From: Arcicella aquatica
GTDB lineage: Bacteria > Bacteroidota > Bacteroidia > Cytophagales > Spirosomataceae
Reading direction: 5' to 3'
Length of the DNA: 64,000 nt
NCBI RefSeq assembly: GCF_034928825.1
Contig: NZ_JAYFUL010000007.1
Span: 124,001 to 188,000, forward strand
Below the pieces are notes generated by a model. The model was not told the DNA's origin and searched no databases. It worked only from the letters and a program-made list of their open reading frames with translations. Position numbers and translations under genes: made by a program. Of the stretch, positions 26,966-35,079 are shown piece by piece (the stretch's first letter is position 1; each line of letters begins with the position of its first letter).

Positions 26966-27580
26966 ATGATGGACAAAGTATTTACTATCAAAGGCCACAA
27001 AATTTCTGCTTTGATAATTGACGAAGATTCTCTAAAATTTTCAAGTCAAAATCACGACACCTACTCTACATTTCAAGAAGCTTGGAATAAAGCACTTTCT
27101 TTTGCAACAAAAGTTGAAATCAAATATGATGCTATAAAATCAATTAAAAAAGAAGAGAATGAAGATGATATCTTGATAAAGTATAAGACTTTAGGTGGAA
27201 TTCCTATAGATTGTGAATTCAGCTTTATAAACAAAGAAGATTACGATGTTTTCTTTAGCTATTTTATAAAAAACCAATATTATCAGAAAACAAATGAAGC
27301 TTTAACGCCTTTTCGTGCTATCAGGAATTATTTAATAGGACTTGTAGCAACAATAGCTTATACAATTTTTTCATATTATGAAGCAATCGCAATAGAAAAT
27401 GGAACAATAGAAGAAGCTAACTCTAATAAGGCAAAAGTTTTTAACTATGTTGTTGGGCTTCTTGGCGACAAGGGAGTAATCGCTGTTGGATTGAGTATGG
27501 CTATATTTTTTATTTACAAGATTTGGACACGATACAAAAACCCACCCAATCAAATCTGTCTTGTTCCACCAAATATATAA
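26966..27580 (+). CDS. hypothetical protein with two C-terminal membrane segments
   Basis: This 204-residue protein begins with two in-frame ATGs. Residues 1-110 form a soluble, strand-rich domain that resembles a PH-like fold only in pattern (KVFTIKGHKISALIIDEDSLKF, KVEIKYDAIKSIKKEE). Two hydrophobic segments follow (YLIGLVATIAYTIFSYY near 117-135 and VIAVGLSMAIFFIYKIW near 168-186). I cannot name the family. It precedes the 116-residue gene by 47 bases on the same strand, so the two could be co-transcribed; copy 3 of the border repeat ends the unit. Confidence 0.6.
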   Translation: MMDKVFTIKGHKISALIIDEDSLKFSSQNHDTYSTFQEAWNKALSFATKVEIKYDAIKSIKKEENEDDILIKYKTLGGIPIDCEFSFINKEDYDVFFSYFIKNQYYQKTNEALTPFRAIRNYLIGLVATIAYTIFSYYEAIAIENGTIEEANSNKAKVFNYVVGLLGDKGVIAVGLSMAIFFIYKIWTRYKNPPNQICLVPPNI

Positions 27581-27627
27581 ATAGCCCACGGAGAAAGAAA
27601 ACAATAAAACATCTTTCTTAAAACATA

Positions 27628-27978
27628 ATGCAAACCACAGAAACAACCTATTTATTTAGACCTGTCAATCAAGCTGAATTAGATAAAATCGCTAGTTCCG
27701 ACTGGACAAAGTTTCCCCCTAGACTACCCGAGCAACCCATTTTTTACCCTGTAATGAATGAAGAATACGCTATTCAGATTGCAAGAGAATGGAATGTACC
27801 TGCTTATGGTGTTGGTTACGTGACAAAATTTGCTGTAAATACCAATTATCTTAAAAAGTTTAAAGTAGAAAATGTGGGTGCTGAAATCCACAATGAACTT
27901 TGGGTAGATGCTGATGAGCTAGAAGAGTTTAACAACAACATCGTTGGAAAAATTGAAGTGACAAAGGAGTTTAGATGA
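27628..27978 (+). CDS. small uncharacterised protein (ADP-ribosylation/crystallin J1-labelled family)
   Basis: This protein has 116 residues and no signal peptide or membrane segment. Conserved-looking blocks are LFRPVNQAELDKIASSDW, FPPRLPEQPIFYPVMN and VGAEIHNELWVDADELEEF. Proteins with this pattern are widespread in bacteria and often carry the label ADP-ribosylation/crystallin J1 in databases; from memory that label is not backed by an experiment. The domain looks like a small mixed alpha/beta fold. It is followed 30 bases on by border repeat copy 3, whose 16-bp hairpin may be its terminator. Confidence 0.65.
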   Translation: MQTTETTYLFRPVNQAELDKIASSDWTKFPPRLPEQPIFYPVMNEEYAIQIAREWNVPAYGVGYVTKFAVNTNYLKKFKVENVGAEIHNELWVDADELEEFNNNIVGKIEVTKEFR

Positions 27979-28008
27979 AAATTAGTAGTATCAAAAGAGA
28001 AATATATG

Positions 28009-28127
28009 ACGACAAATAAAATTGCAGTCTTCGACTGCAAAGATATAACGCATTTGTGACTCAAATTTGGATTATGACTTTTTCTGATTTTAGTTTCAAA
28101 ATGAAAATCAGAAAAAGTCCAATTGGG
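28009..28127 (+). repeat. accessory-border repeat, copy 3
   Basis: It shares ACGACAAATAAAATTGCAGT, the hairpin TTGCAGTC-ttc-GACTGCAA and the GATTTTAGTTTCAAAATGAAAATC stem with copy 2. Here the second stem extends to GACTTTTTCTGATTTT/AAAATCAGAAAAAGTC (16 bp), so the sequence changed while pairing was kept. It lies between converging genes 27978 (+) and 28226 (-). Confidence 0.72.
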
Positions 28128-28225
28128 GAAGGTTATTTATCAAAATAGGTGTAGCAATCTACTATAAAAATATTATTGTAATACTAGTCAATTTTAAGTT
28201 TCTTATTTACAACGCTCTAGCTTCT

Positions 28226-28675
28226 CTAATAACTACCCGTTGCCTTGCTTGTAGTTGCAGCCGACATAGAAGGGCTATCGGTCACGTTTGTTGTCAGCGT
28301 GAATGACTTTGCCCCTGTTTTGATAAGCGTTCCATTAATGCTGGCAGATAACGCTCCTGCTTCTTTTACTGCTAATACGTAAATATCACCACAAGAGGTA
28401 CTGGTACTCCAGCCATTAGTAATCGTAAAGCTACCCGAACTACTAGTGGGCATGTTGTAAACAATGAAGTTGTTAACCTTATTCGTCGATACAATCATTA
28501 CATCAGTCGAGCCTGAACAAAATGAGGAAGCATTAGCATAACAACCTCCAGAATATTTAGTGCTACCAAAACTAAATTCACCACTAGCAGGGGTTGCATC
28601 TTCTTTCTTACAACCACCCACAATTAAGCAGACTATTGCTATTACAATGAGAGATTTTAGTAATGATGTTTTCAT
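28226..28675 (-). CDS. small lipoprotein, unknown
   Basis: This 149-residue protein has a lipobox LIVGGC (cysteine 22) followed by KKEDATPASG, typical of Bacteroidota surface-sorted lipoproteins. The mature part is rich in Ser, Thr and Gly (SSSGSFTITNGWSTSTSCGDIYV) with three further cysteines, suggesting a beta-sandwich held by disulfides. No family is recognised. It lies 19 bases after the preceding gene on the same strand, hence likely the second gene of a two-gene unit. Confidence 0.7.
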   Translation of the reverse strand: MKTSLLKSLIVIAIVCLIVGGCKKEDATPASGEFSFGSTKYSGGCYANASSFCSGSTDVMIVSTNKVNNFIVYNMPTSSSGSFTITNGWSTSTSCGDIYVLAVKEAGALSASINGTLIKTGAKSFTLTTNVTDSPSMSAATTSKATGSY

Positions 28676-28694
28676 TGTATCAGTCCTAAGAACT

Positions 28695-29573
28695 TTATTT
28701 TATAATACTAAACGTCAATCCTCCAATAATGCCCGGGTCTCCCTTTCCTACTTGAACTTCAGCAAAAGCTCCAAAACCCTTCGTAAAATTTAAGCGACCG
28801 CCAACACGACCAAATCCACCAAAATCTCCAGAGGTAACCATCTCGTCTAAAGCATCAGAACTTACCGCAGTATAAGTATACGCAACAGCTGCACCAATAT
28901 ACAAAGCACCTTTGGTTTTATCTAGTTTCAATGCCTGATTCAAGTAATATGCTCCTCCAACCAATGCTCCAATTGAAACAACTTTACTGCTGAAAGTACC
29001 AATTACTGTTTCCACTTTTGAGTTATCATACATCAATGTTACACCTGTCGTAAGAGCAATGTTAGGTGCAACAAATATGTCGGTCATTGTTACAATGGTA
29101 GGAATGGTAGTTTTACCGATATTATTCAGTGCTACCCCAACATAAGTTATTCTATCAGGAAAGGTAGCGTATCCTTTCGGTTTATTTTTTTCTTTAGGCA
29201 TAAAAGTATATGGGGAATCATTTACAGACTCGGTATTACTAACGTTATTCACCGTGGTAGGTACCTTAGTACTTTCAGTACTGCTATTAGTAATAAACTC
29301 TCTTTTACCATTTTGATAATTTATCATGAACACCTGCGATTTGGCGATATTATATATTGGTCCCGTCAGGTTATCCCAATCATGATATTTAATAAAATCA
29401 CTCGTTATTTCAACAACCTTCGCCTTAAGTTCAGATTTATCATTCTTGATGATAATATCTTGTGCGAATAGAAATGAGGGAGAAATAGCGAATAAGAGCA
29501 TTAAAAATAATTTGTTCTTACGCAATTTTAACTCCGATAATTGACAACCTGAATGTAGGAAGAAGTGTTTCAT
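28695..29573 (-). CDS. secreted outer-membrane-associated protein, unknown
   Basis: This 292-residue protein has a signal-like segment (KLFLMLLFAISPSFLFAQ) ending near residue 38. After it comes DIIIKNDKSELKAKVVEITSDFIKY, a block frequent in Bacteroidota secreted proteins, and then a C-terminal strand-rich half (GAYYLNQALK, GGRLNFTKGFGAFAEVQVG) that looks like a small outer-membrane barrel. The start could instead be the ATG at residue 25, which would leave a shorter signal peptide. It is followed closely by the small lipoprotein gene. On the minus strand TAAGTTTG (29628-29621) is a perfect -7 element 48 bases ahead of the start. Confidence 0.65.
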   Translation of the reverse strand: MKHFFLHSGCQLSELKLRKNKLFLMLLFAISPSFLFAQDIIIKNDKSELKAKVVEITSDFIKYHDWDNLTGPIYNIAKSQVFMINYQNGKREFITNSSTESTKVPTTVNNVSNTESVNDSPYTFMPKEKNKPKGYATFPDRITYVGVALNNIGKTTIPTIVTMTDIFVAPNIALTTGVTLMYDNSKVETVIGTFSSKVVSIGALVGGAYYLNQALKLDKTKGALYIGAAVAYTYTAVSSDALDEMVTSGDFGGFGRVGGRLNFTKGFGAFAEVQVGKGDPGIIGGLTFSIIK

Positions 29574-29882
29574 AGAATAAAGCAGCTATTGTTATTAGTA
29601 AAGTAAATGGCTTAATATAACAAACTTAAAAAATTAGAAAGTGCAAGACAATACCTAGCACTAGGTATTTTTTGACTGCCTTCTTCAATATTCAAAGATG
29701 ATTTTTATTAGTTCGATGCAGTGCTAAGCCAAATAATATTTTGTTCTCCCTTCTGATATGGCTTAAAACAATAAAAGTACTTCCAGAAGAAGTTAATAGG
29801 TTATTAAACCTAACGTCCCGTAAAAGTGCCAATAATTAGCGCGCTATTAAGCTCAATAAATGGTCGCTATTTTATTAGTGAA
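29574..29882. other. 309-base intergenic region with a short palindrome
   Basis: No gene is visible. It contains the minus-strand -7 element TAAGTTTG (29628-29621) and, just upstream of it, the palindrome ATACCTAG-ca-CTAGGTAT (29650-29667), which on the plus strand runs into six Ts. The palindrome may be an operator overlapping the -33 region of the 29573 gene, or a weak terminator. The rest is featureless AT-rich sequence. Confidence 0.4.
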
Positions 29883-30659
29883 TTAAACCCAACCTTCCTG
29901 TAATGCTTTACACACCAATTCGATGGGCGTTGTAACATCAGCTTTTCTCAAGATATTTTTGCGATGTACGTTTACAGTATGATGGCTTATAAAAAGCTCA
30001 CTGGCAATTTCTTTACTGCTTTTATTCTCTACAATCATTTTTAAAATCACACGTTCTCTTCGCGTAAAAAGGTCATGAGATAAGGTAAGCGTGTTCGTTT
30101 CAGTGATGTTGTAATATGATGGTTCACCGTCAAGTCCTATGATGGAAAATGAAGGTATGCCGTCCTGTTTTATGTGTGAAATGTCTGTGTCTACATCCAA
30201 AGTACGGTAGTAATTGGTTTCGTCAAAATCTATTTGTACTGCTTGGTGTAGTATTCGTACATAACGGTTATCCTTTGTACGCATCCTTAAATCGTATTGC
30301 ATTTTATATTTTGGAATTTTCTCAAACGGTAAGGTCTTAAAAAATTCTGTAATCCGCTGCTCAAATTGTATAAAGTAAGGTTTGTCGTCTGGATGTATTA
30401 TTTCCAAGAACAAATGAATATCCATTTCTTCGGGCATATAGCCCAATAGATTGGTAACTCCAGTGCTTACATAGTCAAAATCTGCCTGAAAAATATTGAA
30501 TACATAATAATAATAAGTACCTGGCTGAAAGAGATTAAGGAGTTGCTTGTGTAACTCTAGCTGTAATTTTAATTCAAGAGGGTATTCGGGGGCATCTTTT
30601 ACTACTGTACCCCATATTTTTTTGGCTCGGACGTAAAGTTGTGAATGCTGGTTTGACAT
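29883..30659 (-). CDS. PAS-LuxR transcriptional regulator
   Basis: This protein has 258 residues if started at the ATG at 30659 (MSNQHSQLYVRAKKIW), which I prefer because the longer frame prefixes an unconvincing hydrophobic 23 residues. A PAS-like domain (VSTGVTNLLGYMPEEMD, FLEIIHPDD, MRTKDNRYVRILHQAV) is followed by a C-terminal LuxR-type helix-turn-helix (FTRRERVILKMIVENKSSKEIA, then HHTVNVHRKNILRKADV). It is probably a sensor-regulator of envelope or stress genes; the nearest candidate target is the downstream lipoprotein pair at 28226-29573. It is monocistronic. Confidence 0.83.
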   Translation of the reverse strand: MSNQHSQLYVRAKKIWGTVVKDAPEYPLELKLQLELHKQLLNLFQPGTYYYYVFNIFQADFDYVSTGVTNLLGYMPEEMDIHLFLEIIHPDDKPYFIQFEQRITEFFKTLPFEKIPKYKMQYDLRMRTKDNRYVRILHQAVQIDFDETNYYRTLDVDTDISHIKQDGIPSFSIIGLDGEPSYYNITETNTLTLSHDLFTRRERVILKMIVENKSSKEIASELFISHHTVNVHRKNILRKADVTTPIELVCKALQEGWV

Positions 30660-30830
30660 AATAAAATAAAAATAAATAGCGATTACTAAATTAAACTTTT
30701 CAAGAAACAAAGCAATGCTATGAACCAAATATTTTTTGGTTTACAACATCTATTTTTCTAAAGAATTCCCTTACATTGCTAAGCCCAAAATGTCAGCAGA
30801 GTTCCTAAACGACTTTGTAGCTATCAAAAT

Positions 30831-31817
30831 TTATACATTCAATACAGCATCTTTGTAATACTTCCCTTTATATTCCAATGGAGACATACCTGTAATTTTC
30901 CGAAAGACTTCCCGAAATGCTTTTACATCTGAGTAGCCAACTTCATACATTACTTCATTGATTGTCTTACGGTTGGTTTCAAATGATTTTTTTGCGGTTT
31001 CAATTTTCACTCTTTGCGAATATTCAATAGGGGTATTACCTGTTGCTTTAATAAACCTTCGATCAAAATTTCTTCTACTAACATTATACTTGGTAGATAA
31101 ATCTTCAATAGTGATTTTTTCGGCGATATTCTTTTCAATGTATTCCTGTGCTTGAAGAACCACTTCGTCATCATGTTTTTTTTGCCCTGTAAAAATAGCA
31201 AATTCAGACTGCGTATTTCTGTCCATTTCTATCTGAAACACTTTTGAACAATAAATAGCCGTTTGCCTGTCGTAATATTTTTCAATCAGGTATAGCATTA
31301 AATTAAGAAATGAATACGCTCCGCCATTGGTATAAATGCCGTTCTCGTCGGTAATTAATTTATCAATTTGCAAACTAACTTTTGGAAACATCATTCTAAA
31401 GTTTTCAGTAACCGACCAATGTGTAGAACAACTTCTCCCATTAAGCATTCCTGATGCTGCAAGCATAAACGCTCCAGTACAAATAGTGGCAATTTCCGCT
31501 CCGTTTTTATATTGTTTTTCTAGCCACTCTATCAACAACTCGTTGTCTTTCAACGCAAGTTTATAATTATGATTTAAGGAAGGTATAATGATAAGGTTTG
31601 TTTTTTCAATAGCCGAAATATTCAGATGTGGTTTTACCGTAAATAATCCGCCATTAAACTCTACTTTTTCAGCAATTCCAGCTAGTTGAATGATAAACAA
31701 TTCTTTCTTGAGGTTTTCTTTCCAATAGTTATTTGCCTTATTAAATATTTCATACGCACCAGAAATACTACTAAGGTTATTTTCGCCATTAGGAACGATA
31801 ATAGTGAGATGTTTCAT
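30831..31817 (-). CDS. GlxA-family AraC-type regulator (DJ-1/PfpI plus HTH)
   Basis: This protein has 328 residues from the ATG at 31817 (MKHLTIIVPNG). The N-terminal DJ-1/PfpI-like domain shows EIATICTGAFMLAASGMLNGR with the usual nucleophile-elbow cysteine and CSTHWSVTENFR. The C-terminal pair of helix-turn-helices is typical AraC (KITIEDLSTKYNVSRRNFDRRFIKATG and INEVMYEVGYSDVKAFREVFRKITG). It faces the double SRPBCC gene across a 126-base divergent region and most likely controls it and itself. Confidence 0.88.
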   Translation of the reverse strand: MKHLTIIVPNGENNLSSISGAYEIFNKANNYWKENLKKELFIIQLAGIAEKVEFNGGLFTVKPHLNISAIEKTNLIIIPSLNHNYKLALKDNELLIEWLEKQYKNGAEIATICTGAFMLAASGMLNGRSCSTHWSVTENFRMMFPKVSLQIDKLITDENGIYTNGGAYSFLNLMLYLIEKYYDRQTAIYCSKVFQIEMDRNTQSEFAIFTGQKKHDDEVVLQAQEYIEKNIAEKITIEDLSTKYNVSRRNFDRRFIKATGNTPIEYSQRVKIETAKKSFETNRKTINEVMYEVGYSDVKAFREVFRKITGMSPLEYKGKYYKDAVLNV

Positions 31818-31908
31818 TGCTTTTTTGAGTAAAAGTAATAATTTCAATTGTCCAAATCAACCCATTATAAAGTCTATTTAACACCTCCTTAAAGTAAATA
31901 TTAGACAA

Positions 31909-31916
31909 TATATTTG
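31909..31916 (+). promoter_or_regulatory. -7 element for the SRPBCC gene
   Basis: TATATTTG is a perfect TAnnTTTG, 27 bases before the ATG at 31944. No good TTTG is seen at the expected distance upstream, which would fit activator dependence. Confidence 0.45.
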
Positions 31917-31943
31917 TATTATCTCAATATTAAAGAAAGAAAC

Positions 31944-32858
31944 ATGAAAGCATCTAATTTTACAACAACTATCTTAGTTGATAATACAGCGGAAGAAGTT
32001 TACAAAGCCATTAACAATGTTCGTGGTTGGTGGAGTGAAGAGATTAAAGGCACTACAGACAAACTTTACAGCGAATGGAACTATCATTATCAAGATGTAC
32101 ATCGTTGCAAGATGCTAACGATAGAACTTATTCCCAACAAAAAAGTAATTTGGCAAGTACTGGACAACTATTTTAGTTTCACCCAAAACAAAGACGAATG
32201 GAAAGGCAATACATTGGTTTTTGAAATAACCGAAAAAGATGGAAAAACACAATTACAATTCACTCAAGTAGGCTTAGTACCCGATTATGAGTGTTATGAT
32301 ATTTGTGAAAATGCTTGGAACACTTATATCCAAAAAAGTTTGTATAGCCTTATTACAACAGGTACTGGACAGCCTAACAGCAAAGAAAATCCACAAACTG
32401 AAGACGAAAAGAAAATGGCGACTTCAAACTATACCACTACCTTTTTTGTAAATCAAACTCCAGAGGAAGTATTTAGTGCGATCAATAATGTTCGTGGCTG
32501 GTGGCAAGGAGAAATTGAAGGTAGCACCAATCAACTGGATGATGAGTTTGATTATCGGATGAAAGAACATCATTTTTCAAAACAGAAAATAGTAGCATTT
32601 ATTCCCAACGAAAAAATTGTTTGGCTAGTAACCGATAGCAAATTGAATTCTTTTACCGACAAATCAGAATGGACAGGTACCAAAATAATTATTGAGATTA
32701 ATGAAATAAACAACAAAACACAAGTACGTTTTACACACGTTGGTTTAGTACCAACAATCGAGTGTTATGGTGCTTGTTCAGTGGCTTGGGAACAGCTAAT
32801 TCAAGCAAGTTTATTCAGCTTGATAACTACAGGAAAAGGGACAAACGTTTTTGGATAA
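31944..32858 (+). CDS. tandem double SRPBCC/AHSA1-domain protein
   Basis: This 304-residue protein is made of two similar domains of about 145 residues. Each starts with S-N-(F/Y)-TTT, goes on with NNVRGWW, IELIPNKKVIW or VAFIPNEKIVW, and ends LVP..EC...LITTG, so the gene arose by internal duplication and fusion. The SRPBCC fold is a lipid or small-molecule binding cavity; no catalytic role is evident. I take the ATG at 31944 because the frame open from 31914 overlaps the -7 box. It is divergent from the GlxA-type regulator. Confidence 0.82.
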   Translation: MKASNFTTTILVDNTAEEVYKAINNVRGWWSEEIKGTTDKLYSEWNYHYQDVHRCKMLTIELIPNKKVIWQVLDNYFSFTQNKDEWKGNTLVFEITEKDGKTQLQFTQVGLVPDYECYDICENAWNTYIQKSLYSLITTGTGQPNSKENPQTEDEKKMATSNYTTTFFVNQTPEEVFSAINNVRGWWQGEIEGSTNQLDDEFDYRMKEHHFSKQKIVAFIPNEKIVWLVTDSKLNSFTDKSEWTGTKIIIEINEINNKTQVRFTHVGLVPTIECYGACSVAWEQLIQASLFSLITTGKGTNVFG

Positions 32859-32930
32859 TAAAGGCTATCTTGTTTAGAAAAGCACTTTTCGTTGATATAG
32901 GTATAAAAAGAGTAATGTTTGAGAAAGGTA

Positions 32931-33134
32931 CTACATTGTATTTATCTCCAATGTTGAAGCACCTTCTGTCAATTTTTGTTTGGCAAACGCAAATTCCATT
33001 TCAATCCATTCAAACTCAAGCTTTCCATCTTTTTCATCAAAAGAATAATTAGCTTCTACTTCAAAAAAAGTAGGCGTATGAATTAATTCAATTTTATCTG
33101 AAACTTTTGTTATCGCTCCCATATCATATTTCAA
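32931..33134 (-). CDS. possible small protein, unknown
   Basis: This is a 67-codon frame (MKYDMGAITKVSDKIEL...) with balanced amino-acid use and a hydrophilic, possibly helical C-terminus. Its strand opposes both neighbours. It could equally be a remnant or a chance frame, since the 32859-33316 gap otherwise holds only a -7 element at 33246-33253. Family unknown. Confidence 0.35.
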   Translation of the reverse strand: MKYDMGAITKVSDKIELIHTPTFFEVEANYSFDEKDGKLEFEWIEMEFAFAKQKLTEGASTLEINTM

Positions 33135-33245
33135 TTAGCTGTATAAAATTAATATCAATTTTGATTACCCTAAATTTAGCATTATATAGATATAATAAAG
33201 TGTTGAGGTTAGTAGAACAGAAATAATATTTCATAGATGAATACA

Positions 33246-33253
33246 TACTTTTG
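33246..33253 (+). promoter_or_regulatory. -7 element for the M24 peptidase gene
   Basis: TACTTTTG matches TAnnTTTG exactly, 63 bases before the ATG; no TTTG partner at the usual distance. Confidence 0.35.
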
Positions 33254-33316
33254 AGATGAAATCTAGATAAATTCCCTTATTTTTATAAGAATCAAATTTC
33301 ATCAAAATCCCTCATC

Positions 33317-34675
33317 ATGAACAAACTATACATTGCCTTTATTGCCTTACTTTTTTCTATTCATTCCCTTTTTGCACAGGATATTCCTAAAATTTTAGCG
33401 TTAAAAGATAGAGCCGTTTTGCAAGACCAATTGTTGGAAGAACGTTTTAAAACCTTGTTGCCTTCATTAATGCGAAAACAAGGTATTGATATGTGGTTAA
33501 TCATTGCTCGTGAATATAATGAAGACCCTATTATTAAAACGATGTTGCCATCTACTTGGCTGAATGCTCGCCGAAGAACGATTTTGTTAATTTACGATAA
33601 AGGTGAAAAAGAAGGCTTGGAATGTTTGGCTGTTGCTCGCTATAATGTAGGGACAATTTTTAAATCTGCTTGGAAACCCGATGAAGAACCTAATCAATGG
33701 AAACGTCTTTCTGCATTGATTGAAGAGCGAAATCCTAAGAAAATTGCGATTGATGTTTCAGAGCAATATGCACATTCTGATGGTTTATCACACTCTGAAC
33801 ATGAGGGTTTGGTACAAAGTCTATCCAAGAAAAGTCAAGAGAAACTAATCTCTAGTGAAAAATTGGCTGTTGGCTGGTTAGAAAGTAGAACGCCTCGTGA
33901 GATAGCACTTTACGAAACCCTCGACCGTATTACACATCAAATTATTGCAGAGGCATTCTCTGAGAAAGTAATTGTTCCGGGTGTAACTACTACTGAAGAT
34001 GTAGTTTGGTATCTCCGTGAAAGAGTAGCCGAATTAAAACTAGATACTTGGTTTCATCCAACGGTGGATGTTCAGCGACCCGACCCTGACAAAACTAATT
34101 GGCCTTACGACCGTCGCCCAGCAGAGGATGTAATACTGCCAGGTGATTTATTGCATTGTGATTTTGGCATAACTTATCTTCGGTTGAATACTGATGTTCA
34201 AGAATTAGCTTATGTATTACGTCCTGAAGAGGTAGAACTTCCAGAATATTTAAGAAAGGCTTTGGTAGCGGGAAATCATTTACAGGATATCATGACGGGC
34301 TTCTTTAAAGTGGGCATGACAGGCAATCAAATTTTAGCATTATCCCTCCGCAAAGCAGAACAAGATGGTCTGGTGGCTCAAATATATTCTCATCCAGTAG
34401 GCTATCACGGTCATGCAGCAGGCACAACCATTGGTATGTGGGATATGCAAGGGGGCGTGCCGGGTAATGGTGAATATCCTTTGAATGAAAACACAGCTTA
34501 TGCTATAGAGTTAAATGCGAAAGTGAAAATTCCAGAATGGGGAAATAAAGAAGTAAGAGTAATGCTAGAGGAACAAGGGATTTTTATCAATGGAAAGGTA
34601 CATTACATCGACGGACGACAAAAGCAGATTCTGACAATTCCTCGAAGAGATAAAATTCAACACTTAGGACAATAG
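33317..34675 (+). CDS. secreted M24-family metallopeptidase (Xaa-Pro aminopeptidase-like)
   Basis: This 452-residue protein has a signal peptide (IAFIALLFSIHSLFAQ). An N-terminal creatinase-type domain precedes the pita-bread catalytic domain, in which the metal ligands can be placed: the two aspartates in HCDFGITYLRLNTDVQE, the histidine in HPVGYHGHAAG, and glutamates in AYAIELNAKV and MLEEQGIFI. It should be an active periplasmic aminopeptidase acting on peptides, probably those with a proline in position two. It is monocistronic; the sequence after it is a degenerate repeat region. Confidence 0.85.
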   Translation: MNKLYIAFIALLFSIHSLFAQDIPKILALKDRAVLQDQLLEERFKTLLPSLMRKQGIDMWLIIAREYNEDPIIKTMLPSTWLNARRRTILLIYDKGEKEGLECLAVARYNVGTIFKSAWKPDEEPNQWKRLSALIEERNPKKIAIDVSEQYAHSDGLSHSEHEGLVQSLSKKSQEKLISSEKLAVGWLESRTPREIALYETLDRITHQIIAEAFSEKVIVPGVTTTEDVVWYLRERVAELKLDTWFHPTVDVQRPDPDKTNWPYDRRPAEDVILPGDLLHCDFGITYLRLNTDVQELAYVLRPEEVELPEYLRKALVAGNHLQDIMTGFFKVGMTGNQILALSLRKAEQDGLVAQIYSHPVGYHGHAAGTTIGMWDMQGGVPGNGEYPLNENTAYAIELNAKVKIPEWGNKEVRVMLEEQGIFINGKVHYIDGRQKQILTIPRRDKIQHLGQ

Positions 34676-34860
34676 ATTATTTAGTGATTTAGTGAGTTGT
34701 GATTGAGTGATTATTTTTAATTGTTAGTTAGCGAGTTGCGAGTTAGTGATTGTGTGAATGGTGAGTTAGTGAGTTGTGATTTAGTGATTATTTTCAATTG
34801 TTAGTTAGTGAGTTTCGAGTTAGTGATTATTTTCTATTGATTAGTTAGGACGTTAGTAAT
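34676..34860 (+). repeat. degenerate AGTGATTTAGTGAGTT repeat tract
   Basis: Short words such as GTGAGTTAGTGATT and AGTGATTTAGTGAGTTGTGA recur irregularly, and a longer stretch beginning TTGTTAGTTAG(C/T)GAGTT occurs twice about 90 bases apart. The same words appear in inverse orientation at 60140-60200. It is non-coding, and the unequal spacing rules out a CRISPR. Confidence 0.7.
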
Positions 34861-34875
34861 TGCTCTTAAAAATAG

Positions 34876-35000
34876 ATAGCTAAGCTTTAACCGAAAGCTG
34901 ACATCCGACATCTGAAAGCCAAAGTCCGAAAGCTGACATCCGACATCTGAAAGCTAAAAGCCGAAGTCCAAAAGCAAAAAAAGCCTACAGCTTACGGCCT
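34876..35000 (+). repeat. tandem GAAAGCTGACATCCGACAT repeat
   Basis: A 29-base word starting CCGAAAGCTGACATCCGAC occurs exactly at 34891 and 34926 (period 35), followed by diverging fragments such as AAAGCCGAAGTCC and AAAGCATATAGC. It is non-coding, between the M24 gene and the ATP-grasp gene. Confidence 0.75.
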
Positions 35001-35067
35001 AAAGCATATAGCAGCATAAAAACCAAAACTGTCTGATTACCGACATCTACCATTTCCACAATATGCG

Positions 35068-35075
35068 TAAGTTTG
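35068..35075 (+). promoter_or_regulatory. -7 element ending four bases before an ATG
   Basis: TAAGTTTG is a perfect TAnnTTTG and the ATG of the ATP-grasp gene begins four bases later, so the transcript would start at or just before the start codon. Confidence 0.35.
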
Positions 35076-35079
35076 TGAT

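Noticed and set aside
32762..33052. 96-codon plus-strand frame after the SRPBCC gene
   Set aside because: It overlaps the SRPBCC gene and the opposite-strand 67-codon frame; poor start context.
34676..35000. Possible CRISPR array
   Set aside because: The repeats are short, degenerate and unequally spaced, with no spacer-like unique segments and no cas gene nearby.
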